A stretch of 64,000 bases of DNA. Source: an uncultured Bacteroidota bacterium (GTDB lineage Bacteria; Bacteroidota; Bacteroidia; UKL13-3). Location of the stretch: contig CAINMV010000018.1 of assembly GCA_903850915.1 (NCBI GenBank), positions 1-64,000 on the forward strand, in the 5' to 3' direction. Of the stretch, positions 1 through 7,260 are shown piece after piece (the first letter of the stretch is position 1; each line of letters begins with the position of its first letter). The position numbers were made by a program, and so were the translations under genes. A model generated the notes under the pieces. It saw nothing but the letters and a program-made list of their open reading frames with translations. It did not search any database and was not told where the DNA came from.

Positions 1-1
1 A

Positions 2-367
2 CCAACAATTTTACCCCCATTAAGTTTGTTTGAGGCCCTTGAAACAACCAAAATTCATAGCGTTGCAGGTAAGTTAAGTAAAGAAGCGGGATTGATTCAT
101 GTTCGCCCTTTTCGATCACCACACCATACGATTAGTGATGTGGCCTTGGTGGGGGGAGGGGGTAATCCTCAGCCTGGAGAAATATCCTTAGCCCATAATG
201 GAGTATTGTTTTTAGATGAATTACCAGAGTTTAAACGCCAGGTTCTGGAGGTAATGCGACAACCGTTGGAGGAACGTCAGGTGACCGTTTCGCGAGCTAA
301 ATTTTCAGTAGAATATCCGGCTAGCTTTATGCTTGTGGCATCAATGAATCCCTGTCCGTGTGGATAA
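2..367 (+). pseudogene. comM: yifB/comM 5' part, interrupted (Mg-chelatase-like AAA+ ATPase, partial)
   Basis: This is the central part of a YifB/ComM family AAA+ ATPase. ComM is a hexameric helicase that helps integrate incoming DNA during natural transformation. The gene enters from beyond the left edge, reads [20 protein letters not shown], and contains the Mg-chelatase core: the RPFRSPHH segment and the Walker B-like LFLDELPEF. It reaches the conserved MNPCPCG motif and then hits a stop at 365-367 supplied by the inserted element. The matching downstream half (GYFNHPEKDC onward) resumes at 7251 in a compatible frame, so one ancestral gene was split by the 6.9 kb insertion. The product lacks the C-terminal Mg_chelatase_C domain and is probably inactive. 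Identification is secure. Loss of function is inferred. Confidence 0.93.
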
Positions 368-477
368 AAGAATTATTTTGTATATTTGTTGTAACCATTG
401 ATAAATAAAGGAAAGTGATTTTAGTATTTAGTCGTTTATGTCAAATAAAAGACTATTTACCCGACTAAATAAACGAC
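357..477. other. left attachment region (attL) of the integrative element
   Basis: The 10-bp sequence CGTGTGGATA at 357-366 recurs exactly at 7251-7260. Removing one copy plus everything between restores an uninterrupted comM frame. Just inside this end lie TTTAGTCGTTTA (427-438) and CGACTAAATAAACGAC (462-477). Both recur near the right end: the first inverted at 7178-7189, the second directly at 7170-7185 with one mismatch. This arrangement of core repeat plus subterminal arm-type repeats fits a tyrosine-integrase attachment site. The exact crossover cannot be placed beyond the shared 10 bp. Confidence 0.75.
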
Positions 478-2462
478 AAGAAATGAATACATATAAAATC
501 CATTGTAAAAAGGTCGAGAGTAAGAATCTCAAAAATAAAGACTTATTCTATCTATATCTTTATTACCACCCAACAAAACAAAAACACCCAACATTATCTT
601 CATTAGGGATTAAAGTACCGAAAAGTTGTATTGTGTTTGAGAAAGTTGGTAGAAGTTATTCCACCAACTCAGTGGTAAAAATATCATCTAACTTACCCAA
701 TGAATACTTATTAAAAACTGGGTTTGATAGTGTAAACAAACTCAATAAATATTTACAAGAACAACTCGAAGAGTTTGTAAAAGTCAATGGTAAGAAAGAA
801 TATATTGAAAGAGATAAAAAGACTTTGAATGAATGGTTTGATATTTTAATTATGGAACTCGAAAATCAAGGAACTCGAAATAGATATGTTAATGTGAAGA
901 ACTTACTTGAATTGTTTCAGTCAGAAAGAAAAGGTGGAAGTCCTGTTATTTATATGAGTGAAATAGACCTTCAATTTATAAATCAATTTAAGAGTTGGTT
1001 GATGACTGAACCAAAATCACCAGAGGATTCTAGAAAACAGAATTCTTCAAATTCTTCTATTTATAAACTTAAGTGTCTAAAATCAGTTCTCAATAAAAGT
1101 CACTTCTCAAAGTATTATTCATTTATTGTAAAACCATTTGACCACATCACTTTAAGTGAAGTTAAACGACCTCATAAAGTTCTAACGATAGATGAAATTC
1201 AGGTTTTAATTAAAACGGATTTAGTTGAGGTTTATAGAAGAAAAATACCAACGAAAGAGGGATTGAGTTTATGGGGAAAACCAATTGAAGGTGGTGTAGA
1301 TGAACGAAATAAAAAGAATAGAAGATATACTTCAAAACATACTCTAAACGATGGGAGAAATTACTTTTTATTTCAATTTTTTTCACAAGGACTTAGAATT
1401 TCTGACCTTATTACATTAAGATGGTCTCACTTCATAAGAAGTCAAGGTGACCATCTTAAAATTGAGAAGATAATGGTTAAGACCCAAGAGTTAATTAAAG
1501 TACTTGTTAATCAGAATTTGACTACGATAATAAGTGAATACATTATAAGATATAGTGAATTACTGGAATCTGAAATAGTTGAATTGAATGAAATTAATAA
1601 GGAAATTGATAAAAGAAAAGTTTTGATTGAAAGTGAGTGTAATTATTTAGTCTGGGAGGAAGAGTTATGGTGGGATTATGTTCCAGAAGAATATAAAAAT
1701 ATATTATGTCAAAACATCAAGTTTAATAAAGATAACAACACCATAAAAAAAGGGTTTTACATTAATAGGACTATACTTAATCAGGTTACAGAATTGATGG
1801 GAGAAATTGATGAGGGTGATTTTACAGAAACCAAGAGTTTGAATGAAATAAATAAAATTTTATTCAAAATCAAGTTTAGTTCCAGTTCAAACCCAAATGT
1901 TATAGAAAACGAAGATAGAACAAGGTTGAGGTATGGTAGATTTATTAAAAAATACTTTCTAAAATTATTGATTCAAGATTACAATAGGTATGAGATATTA
2001 GTTAAATCGAAAAGAAATTCTAATACTGAGGAAGTTGAACTTAGAAAACATCACTTAATCAATGAAATGATAATGAAAGTTTCAAATTCACCTCATAAAG
2101 AGAATTTTGTGTTTGAGTTGTTACAAAATAAAGATTTTTTAAGAGTAGAAAAGAACCTTTTTAGTAAAATGGATAAGGAACAATATGTAAAGTTTCAATC
2201 TGTAAGAACTTATTATAATGGTTTATTGAAATTGGTTGGAGACCAATGTGGATTTGGAGATAAATTAACCTCACACGTCTCTCGTCACTCTTTTACATCA
2301 ATTACGATGGAACTAATTGATAACGTCAGTCCATTTGATTTGATGAATTCATTGGGTCATAAAAATGTATCAACTACTCAGATTTATATGAAAAGTTTTG
2401 GAGACAAAAGTGTTGAAAATATTAACAAAAAAGTTCAGAAATCACTGGGTCTTAGAAGATAG
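438..2462 (+). CDS. large tyrosine recombinase (integrase of the comM element)
   Basis: Site-specific tyrosine recombinase, most likely the integrase that placed this element in comM. It has an N-terminal arm-type domain, a SAM-like core-binding region (about residues 125-225) and a catalytic domain. Visible catalytic residues are Arg320 (GLRISDL), His613 and Arg616 (HVSRH), His641 (LGHKNVS) and Tyr650 (TQIYMKS). The Arg320-to-His613 spacing is about 290 residues, far above the roughly 100 usual in XerD-like enzymes, so about 190 charged residues are inserted inside the catalytic fold. The first ATG at 438 lies inside the terminal repeats. The in-frame ATG at 483 (Met16), just after them, may be the true start. 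It is transcribed away from attL, on the opposite strand to the rest of the cargo. Confidence 0.88.
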   Translation: MSNKRLFTRLNKRQEMNTYKIHCKKVESKNLKNKDLFYLYLYYHPTKQKHPTLSSLGIKVPKSCIVFEKVGRSYSTNSVVKISSNLPNEYLLKTGFDSVNKLNKYLQEQLEEFVKVNGKKEYIERDKKTLNEWFDILIMELENQGTRNRYVNVKNLLELFQSERKGGSPVIYMSEIDLQFINQFKSWLMTEPKSPEDSRKQNSSNSSIYKLKCLKSVLNKSHFSKYYSFIVKPFDHITLSEVKRPHKVLTIDEIQVLIKTDLVEVYRRKIPTKEGLSLWGKPIEGGVDERNKKNRRYTSKHTLNDGRNYFLFQFFSQGLRISDLITLRWSHFIRSQGDHLKIEKIMVKTQELIKVLVNQNLTTIISEYIIRYSELLESEIVELNEINKEIDKRKVLIESECNYLVWEEELWWDYVPEEYKNILCQNIKFNKDNNTIKKGFYINRTILNQVTELMGEIDEGDFTETKSLNEINKILFKIKFSSSSNPNVIENEDRTRLRYGRFIKKYFLKLLIQDYNRYEILVKSKRNSNTEEVELRKHHLINEMIMKVSNSPHKENFVFELLQNKDFLRVEKNLFSKMDKEQYVKFQSVRTYYNGLLKLVGDQCGFGDKLTSHVSRHSFTSITMELIDNVSPFDLMNSLGHKNVSTTQIYMKSFGDKSVENINKKVQKSLGLRR

Positions 2463-2513
2463 ATTTATAAAATCTACTATTCACAAAAAATGACTGAAAA
2501 CCACCTTTCTAAA

Positions 2514-2549
2514 CAAATAAACTTACTTCACTGGAAGTAAGTTTATTTG
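2514..2549. terminator. bidirectional hairpin between convergent recombinase genes
   Basis: A perfect 16-bp inverted repeat (2514-2529 and 2534-2549) with a 4-base ACTG loop. The stem is A/T-rich at its base, and the hairpin lies between the converging 3' ends of the integrase and the small recombinase, so it can serve both. There is no long uninterrupted T tract, so efficiency is uncertain. Confidence 0.65.
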
Positions 2550-2592
2550 GATCCTTTACATAGAATTTTCTTGAAGTTTTTCTTCTTTCTCG

Positions 2593-3183
2593 TTAAAAGG
2601 TTAAACTATCATATACATTATGAATTTCCTGTTCTCGAATACCTAAATATCTTTTTGTGATACTCATATTTGAATGACCAAATAACTCCATTAACAATAC
2701 TAAACTCTCGTTTGAATAGTTATTTACTTCCATAACTCTTCTTCCTAGAGTCTTTCTAAAAGTGTGAGTTGAAACATTACCTTCAAGTTTAACACGATAT
2801 TTAGACATTATCTCTTTTAGTTTTACATTAACATAAGATTTGTCAATTGATTTAGTCCCGTATTTATTAATGAAGATTAGTTCATTGAGATTTGATGAAT
2901 TAGTTTTCTTAACAATTCTCTGAACGATTTCTTTCAAATCTTTATTGATTTTGATACTTCTTGTCTTTTTGGTCTTTTGTTCATTTATAGTAAAGGTCTC
3001 ACCACTCAAAAGGTCTGAATATGTCAAAGTCAGTAAGTCTGATATTCTGAGACCAGTAAAAACACCAATTGATATCAATAAACAGAATTTATAATCTTCG
3101 TCTTTTTCTAATCTTGTTATTACTGAAATGAAATCATTCCAATCCATATAAGTTGTTGTTGTTATTTGTCCTTTCTTACTCAT
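2593..3183 (-). CDS. catalytic-domain-only tyrosine recombinase
   Basis: A 196-residue tyrosine recombinase made of the catalytic domain alone, with no SAM-like core-binding domain. The size is like that of the FimB/FimE inversion recombinases. All key residues are visible: Arg46 (GLRISDL), His140 and Arg143 (HTFRKT), His170 (FGHSNMS) and the nucleophile Tyr179 (TKRYLG). It therefore looks active rather than decayed. It lies last in the minus-strand cargo operon behind the restriction genes, separated by a 169-bp gap that holds two pairs of AACTTATACTT inverted repeats. Those repeats could be its binding or crossover sites. Its job is not evident: inversion, excision, dimer resolution or auxiliary integration are all possible. 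The family call is firm and the role is open. Confidence 0.85.
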   Translation of the reverse strand: MSKKGQITTTTYMDWNDFISVITRLEKDEDYKFCLLISIGVFTGLRISDLLTLTYSDLLSGETFTINEQKTKKTRSIKINKDLKEIVQRIVKKTNSSNLNELIFINKYGTKSIDKSYVNVKLKEIMSKYRVKLEGNVSTHTFRKTLGRRVMEVNNYSNESLVLLMELFGHSNMSITKRYLGIREQEIHNVYDSLTF

Positions 3184-3221
3184 TTGTTTTGTTTCTTATT
3201 ACAGAACAAATATAAGGATAA

Positions 3222-3335
3222 AACTTATACTTTTATATTTATTTCGACAAAAGTATAAGTTAAATTATACATAATATCGTAACTAACTGATTATCAATAC
3301 TATTAAACTTATACTTCTGACAAAAGTATAAGTTT
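3222..3335. repeat. two palindromic repeat pairs, recombinase-site-like
   Basis: AACTTATACTT and its complement occur four times as two inverted pairs. The first pair has perfect 13-bp arms at 3222-3234 and 3249-3261 with a 14-bp spacer. The second has perfect 12-bp arms at 3305-3316 and 3324-3335 with a 7-bp asymmetric spacer. GACAAAAGTATAAGTT is also directly repeated at 3246-3261 and 3319-3334. The 12-7-12 layout matches a tyrosine recombinase core site of the lox/dif kind. The repeats sit between the recombinase start and the restriction endonuclease stop. They could instead be repressor operators or weak terminators. Confidence 0.7.
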
Positions 3336-3352
3336 AGAAAAATCTATATTAT

Positions 3353-4456
3353 TTATTCACCGAAATATTTTTGAGAAATCTCACTCCATCTTATCTTGTG
3401 AATTACTTTCAATTCTTTATCAGAAACAACACTATCAGTGAAAATGGATAAAAACTCTTCTAAGTTTTCAATTAGTCTTAGATAGTATTTGAGTGTAGGT
3501 AAGAGACCATTGATGATAAGTTGACACCCGTGTATTTCTTTTAACTTATGAACTTTTGATATTACTTCACTATAATCATCTTCCTTTATTCCAAGAGTTG
3601 TAAGAATGTAATATCGTTTAGGATTATACTTATGAATTTTTTCGATAACCCTATTCACAATATGATTATCAATTTCAATTTCAAATTTTATTTCTAACGA
3701 CTCTAATAACATTCCATCACCTGAGAATACTTCGATGTCTCCACTTGTTTTAGATGTTCTATCTGATGAGGTATGACTACCAAGTTCTCCTAAGACACAA
3801 CCATCAAATCTTTTCATTTCCCTCAATAAGATTTGATAAATACAATAAAAAGATAAGACTGGAAGTTTTGAACCACCCGATATTTTATAGTTTTCAGAGA
3901 AAAACTCATTAAGTGAACCAATAATGTTTTCAATCGTAATTTTCTCAGGGTTCTCGATAGGTGAAACCTCAACTCTATTATCTTCTCTTAAATCAATTCC
4001 TCTTTTCAATAAAATTCTGAGAATATTTTCTGTTTGTTCTGAATTGTGTTGTATGAAATCTACTACTTCAAGAAAAGATTCTTTCACTTGTACACTTCCA
4101 ATTTTCCCATTATATTCCTTTAGGTAGGGATAAGGTTGTTCCAATGACCTTGTTAACCACCCAGACTCTGACATACTTGGTAACTCCAATTGTTTCATCG
4201 TAGGTGTTATGTATTTTGTATCAACACTACGACCTGAAAAACCACCTGTCATATTATCTTGATGGTAACGAATATCTTGATTTGGAAATAGAATTTTATG
4301 TATACCTAAAGTAATAATCACGGTAAACACCCCTCTTTGTCTTTCGATATTGTCTCCAATAACAATTAAAAAAGGGAGAATCTCAATTGGTATTTCGATA
4401 TCACTAATCGAAGAGGAGCTCTCGTAGATCTCCAATAATTTTTCCCGATGGTTCAT
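3353..4456 (-). CDS. type II restriction endonuclease, probably SacI-like family
   Basis: Restriction endonuclease partner of the adjacent cytosine-5 methyltransferase. I see GGFSGRSVDTKYITP (about residues 71-85) and ESGWLTRSLEQPYPY (97-111). I associate these with the SacI-like restriction endonuclease family from memory, without a search. A PD-(D/E)XK-type centre is plausible at Asp240 (SGDIEVF) with Glu255-Ile-Lys257 (LEIKF). Its start overlaps the methyltransferase stop by 53 bp, so expression is probably coupled and methylase-first. SacI cuts GAGCTC. One GAGCTC lies at 4416-4421 inside the overlap, but the site also occurs elsewhere in the window, so this says little about specificity. 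Restriction endonuclease is likely; the subfamily is tentative. Confidence 0.72.
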   Translation of the reverse strand: MNHREKLLEIYESSSSISDIEIPIEILPFLIVIGDNIERQRGVFTVIITLGIHKILFPNQDIRYHQDNMTGGFSGRSVDTKYITPTMKQLELPSMSESGWLTRSLEQPYPYLKEYNGKIGSVQVKESFLEVVDFIQHNSEQTENILRILLKRGIDLREDNRVEVSPIENPEKITIENIIGSLNEFFSENYKISGGSKLPVLSFYCIYQILLREMKRFDGCVLGELGSHTSSDRTSKTSGDIEVFSGDGMLLESLEIKFEIEIDNHIVNRVIEKIHKYNPKRYYILTTLGIKEDDYSEVISKVHKLKEIHGCQLIINGLLPTLKYYLRLIENLEEFLSIFTDSVVSDKELKVIHKIRWSEISQKYFGE

Positions 4457-5450
4457 TTGTTTTCTCTAATAAATTTTGTTCAATAATTTGTCTTGAAATC
4501 TCTTCTGTAATACTAACACTAACTGAATTACCAATTTGTCTATATTGTTCCCCATTTGTTGGGTGTTTAATATAATCTTCTGGAAACCCCATAATCCGAT
4601 AACATTCATTAATCGTTAGTTTTCTTACTTTATTCTCTTTTGGAATATAAATAAAAAACCTACCACTGGTTTCTTGTGATGGGAGGGTCGGGTGGTATCC
4701 ATCAACTGAATAAATTCTATTTGGTTGTCTATGAACTCTGTTCAGATGTTCTGAATTTGGTCTTACATCTCTAAATCCAGTTTTATTTCTATATCCAATA
4801 AATTTAAGACCAGAATCAGGTTGAACTTTCACATATTTACTATCTAATAAAGTATACTCATCTTCATCTATGTACTCAAAATTACCTTTCTTGTCTAAGA
4901 AGTCATTCAAAGGATTAGATTTTATGATTTTGATTTTATCAAAATCAAAGAAACCATATTTAGTTCCAATAATAAATATCCTTTGTCTATTCTGTGGTAA
5001 TCCAAAATCTTTAGTGTTTAATATTTTGTATGTTACGTTGTAACCCAAATCTTTTAAGGAACGAAGAATTACTGAGAATGTCCTTTTCTTGTCGTGATTA
5101 ATTAAGTGTTGAACATTTTCCAAGACGACAACCTTTGGTTTCTTAAAGTCTATTATGTTACAAACATCAAAGAAAAGAGTACCTCTTGTGTCTTCAAATC
5201 CAAGTTTCTTTCCTGATATACTAAATGGTTGACAAGGAAACCCACCTAACAAAACATCAAAATCTGGGATATCCTTCGGGTCAATTTTTGTAATATCTCC
5301 GTATGGTCTCTCACCAAAATTAGTTTCGTAAGTGTCCTGAACTTTAGAATTGAAATCCGAAGAAAAAACACATTCGAAATTATTTCTCTCAAATCCTATT
5401 CTGAACCCACCTATACCACAAAACAAATCTATAAACTTCATCGAACTCAA
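4404..5450 (-). CDS. DNA (cytosine-5) methyltransferase of a type II R-M system
   Basis: C5-cytosine DNA methyltransferase that transfers a methyl group from SAM to a target cytosine, protecting host DNA from the partner nuclease. The order of motifs is canonical. Motif I is FIDLFCGIGG (residues 6-15). Motif IV is GFPCQPFS with catalytic Cys73. Motif VI is ENV (111-113) and motif VIII is QNRQR (153-157). A target-recognition region follows, containing HPTLPS, and motif X is QIGNSV near the C-terminus. At 348 residues it is a normal monospecific enzyme. The nuclease gene starts inside its 3' end in another frame. It is part of the cargo of the comM element, and addiction to the R-M pair would stabilise that element. 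The target sequence cannot be read from the protein. Confidence 0.95.
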   Translation of the reverse strand: MSSMKFIDLFCGIGGFRIGFERNNFECVFSSDFNSKVQDTYETNFGERPYGDITKIDPKDIPDFDVLLGGFPCQPFSISGKKLGFEDTRGTLFFDVCNIIDFKKPKVVVLENVQHLINHDKKRTFSVILRSLKDLGYNVTYKILNTKDFGLPQNRQRIFIIGTKYGFFDFDKIKIIKSNPLNDFLDKKGNFEYIDEDEYTLLDSKYVKVQPDSGLKFIGYRNKTGFRDVRPNSEHLNRVHRQPNRIYSVDGYHPTLPSQETSGRFFIYIPKENKVRKLTINECYRIMGFPEDYIKHPTNGEQYRQIGNSVSVSITEEISRQIIEQNLLEKTNEPSGKIIGDLRELLFD

Positions 5451-5611
5451 TTGTATAATTTTAATTTTCTGAAAGTTACAAAAGACCCGTCAATACCCGT
5501 AAATCATATTCAAAATAAAGTTTGAAAAGTTATTGGTGTTAAGACATCTTTTGTAAGTTAATCTTGGGTGGAAAATTACATAAATAAAATGACATTTATA
5601 CAATCAAATCC

Positions 5612-6202
5612 TTAAGGATACTGAAGTTCAGTGTTTATTGGGTTTAACAATTTTGTAGTGTTGTAAATCAGAAATTCAGAATTGAGATAGTGAAGTTGTT
5701 TTGTATGATAGTTGATAAAATTATCTATGGAGTAAACCTCATCTCTCTTTTCATAATAGTTAATGTTAATACCCATTTTGTGAAAACAATTAGAGATATA
5801 TTGTTTCAATAAATTATGGGAAATTTCAGTGTTATTAAAACTCTTTTGTAGGAATATATGTGTGTGAAAACCTAATTCATCGATGTTGTCTGTTACATCT
5901 AAATAATTTGTTGTTACATTACCATTTCTTTGAACAGATTTAGATGTTTTAGAAAACTTACCCATATATAAATCGTCACCCAGAATAATGGATTTGTTTA
6001 TTTCAATTATTGAAACATATTTTAGATGTCGGTGAGGTTCATATATACCATAAAGTTTAGATACCTCTCTAAACATTTTCTTAATTAAAAATCTGAATTG
6101 GTTCAATGATTTCATTCCACTTATTGGTTTTATACATACATAAATGTAAGGGTCTTTGATGAGGTTCTTTACTTCTTTAAGGTAGGTTTCTTTAAGTGTC
6201 AT
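5612..6202 (-). CDS. HUH-type Rep/relaxase-like protein
   Basis: A 196-residue protein I do not recognise by overall similarity, but it has two features of HUH endonucleases in the right order. The first is a hydrophobic-flanked His-Thr-His (FHTHIFL, His113 and His115). Fifty residues later there is a Tyr-x-x-Lys (NYHTKQ, Tyr165 and Lys168), which could supply the nucleophilic tyrosine. Such enzymes nick one strand at an origin to start rolling-circle replication or transfer. Upstream in the same direction lie three small overlapping genes; downstream is the R-M pair. If real, this suggests the element replicates or mobilises as a circle after excision. The motif evidence is suggestive, and a structure comparison would decide it. 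Confidence 0.55.
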   Translation of the reverse strand: MTLKETYLKEVKNLIKDPYIYVCIKPISGMKSLNQFRFLIKKMFREVSKLYGIYEPHRHLKYVSIIEINKSIILGDDLYMGKFSKTSKSVQRNGNVTTNYLDVTDNIDELGFHTHIFLQKSFNNTEISHNLLKQYISNCFHKMGININYYEKRDEVYSIDNFINYHTKQLHYLNSEFLIYNTTKLLNPINTELQYP

Positions 6203-6324
6203 ATTTATTTGGATTTTATATATAGTAACAACTGACCCTTAAATTATAAGAGTAACAAATTATCAATATTGGTAAGTGTTTTTCATATCAAGTTTTATTT
6301 GGAGAGACTTGAACTCTCAATTAA

Positions 6325-6507
6325 TTACTTCCCTCTTTCAAGTTTTACTTTTATCTCATCAATCTGTATTTTCCATCTCAATATTTGTTTCTTTTTATTA
6401 TCCGTTTCTCCATTTAATTTCTTTTTATTACTTGAAATTCTGTCTTCAATGTTTCTTATCATTTGAAAATTCATAATATTCATTTTGAATTTTATCCAAT
6501 CTCTCAA
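6325..6507 (-). CDS. small hypothetical protein, predicted coiled coil
   Basis: Up to 60 residues, very rich in Lys, Glu, Asp and Asn, with a likely helical or coiled-coil C-terminal half (RNIEDRISSNKKKLNGE). It overlaps the preceding small gene. Starting at the internal Met at 6474 would cut that overlap to 29 bp. Its position in an overlapping run upstream of the HUH-like gene suggests it is translated, but nothing else supports it and no function is assigned. It could be a chance frame in low-complexity AT-rich DNA. Confidence 0.35.
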   Translation of the reverse strand: MRDWIKFKMNIMNFQMIRNIEDRISSNKKKLNGETDNKKKQILRWKIQIDEIKVKLERGK

Positions 6508-6703
6508 ACAGAACTTTTTCCATTATCTCAAACATCGTTCTTTCTGTATAAAGAAATTGGTTTTTATACTTCACAAATTCACGATGTTGAAGTTTGTGAA
6601 GTTCACGATGTAACTTTGATTTTGAAGACCCTATTAGTCTTCTTAGGGTATCAAAATCATAAAGTTTATCGTTTTCTTCTGATAGGTATCCTACGATTTT
6701 CAT
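6446..6703 (-). CDS. small hypothetical protein, possible winged-helix DNA-binding
   Basis: The open frame extends upstream to 6838, but the ATG at 6703 gives a compact 85-residue product that overlaps the upstream acidic gene by only 38 bp, so I chose it. The sequence DFDTLRRLIGSSKSKLHREL, followed by LQHREFVKYKNQFLYTE, has the pattern of a helix-turn-helix and beta-wing. This would fit a small regulator or Rep accessory factor. This is inference from pattern only. No family is recognised. Confidence 0.45.
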   Translation of the reverse strand: MKIVGYLSEENDKLYDFDTLRRLIGSSKSKLHRELHKLQHREFVKYKNQFLYTERTMFEIMEKVLFERLDKIQNEYYEFSNDKKH

Positions 6704-6953
6704 ATTGTTTTTTAATATTTTTATATTCTTTGACAAGTTCGTCAATGATATCATCATCTTCCGTTCTTTCAGAGTCCTCGTCATCAATTTCAACCATTCG
6801 TTTAAGTCGTTTTGGTAATTCATCATTTGTTTCCTCATCAGGGTTTTCTACCTCATCATCAAATTCAATGTCAGTTTGAGTGTTGTGGTCGTTAGAATAC
6901 TTTTCAAGTAAAAACCTGAAAAAGTTTGTTTGAATGTGTTTTTTCTTATTCAT
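6666..6953 (-). CDS. small acidic hypothetical protein, first gene of the element's minus-strand operon
   Basis: 95 residues: a basic N-terminus (MNKKKHIQ), a long acidic middle (residues about 28-72, dense in Asp and Glu) and a basic C-terminus ending RRIPIRRKR. It is the first gene of the minus-strand run that continues through the HUH-like, methyltransferase, endonuclease and small recombinase genes. Its promoter should therefore lie in 6954-7170, near attR. Highly acidic small proteins in mobile elements can act as DNA mimics or antirestriction factors, but nothing specific supports that here. Function unknown. Confidence 0.5.
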   Translation of the reverse strand: MNKKKHIQTNFFRFLLEKYSNDHNTQTDIEFDDEVENPDEETNDELPKRLKRMVEIDDEDSERTEDDDIIDELVKEYKNIKKQYENRRIPIRRKR

Positions 6954-7169
6954 TTTAGAGTAAGTTTTTTTATTGAACTGGAACGAAATGTCTTAGTCCA
7001 TAATCTTATATATCTAATTTCAATTTTGTTTATTGTACAAGTGGATTTTTTATGGACGTATATACATACAAGTACTGATGTTTGAATTCTTGAAAAAAAA
7101 CACTATATTGTATGTGTAAGGTTCTTTTCAAGTCTATTTCACTTTAAGATACTTTCAACCATATTTATA

Positions 7170-7260
7170 CGACTAATTAAACGACTAAAATATTTTAACT
7201 ATCGTATAACTAATTGAATATAAGTATTATATCTATTATGATTACTTGTTCGTGTGGATA
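7170..7260. other. right attachment region (attR) of the integrative element
   Basis: CGACTAATTAAACGAC at 7170-7185 matches 462-477 with one mismatch. TAAACGACTAAA at 7178-7189 is the inverted copy of 427-438. The core repeat CGTGTGGATA at 7251-7260 is identical to 357-366, and comM coding sequence resumes right after it. The element between the repeats is about 6,894 bp. Confidence 0.75.

Noticed and set aside
3305-3335. Simple terminator for the endonuclease gene
   Set aside because: The palindrome lacks a T run on the minus strand, and its 12-7-12 shape and duplicate nearby fit a binding or crossover site better. A weak terminator role is not excluded.
4416-4421. GAGCTC as evidence for SacI specificity of the R-M system
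   Set aside because: The site occurs several times in the window, so neither avoidance nor a special placement can be claimed.
6463-6879. An open frame on the + strand opposite the small genes of the comM element
   Set aside because: Low-complexity Ser-rich shadow of the acidic minus-strand genes. It has no family features.
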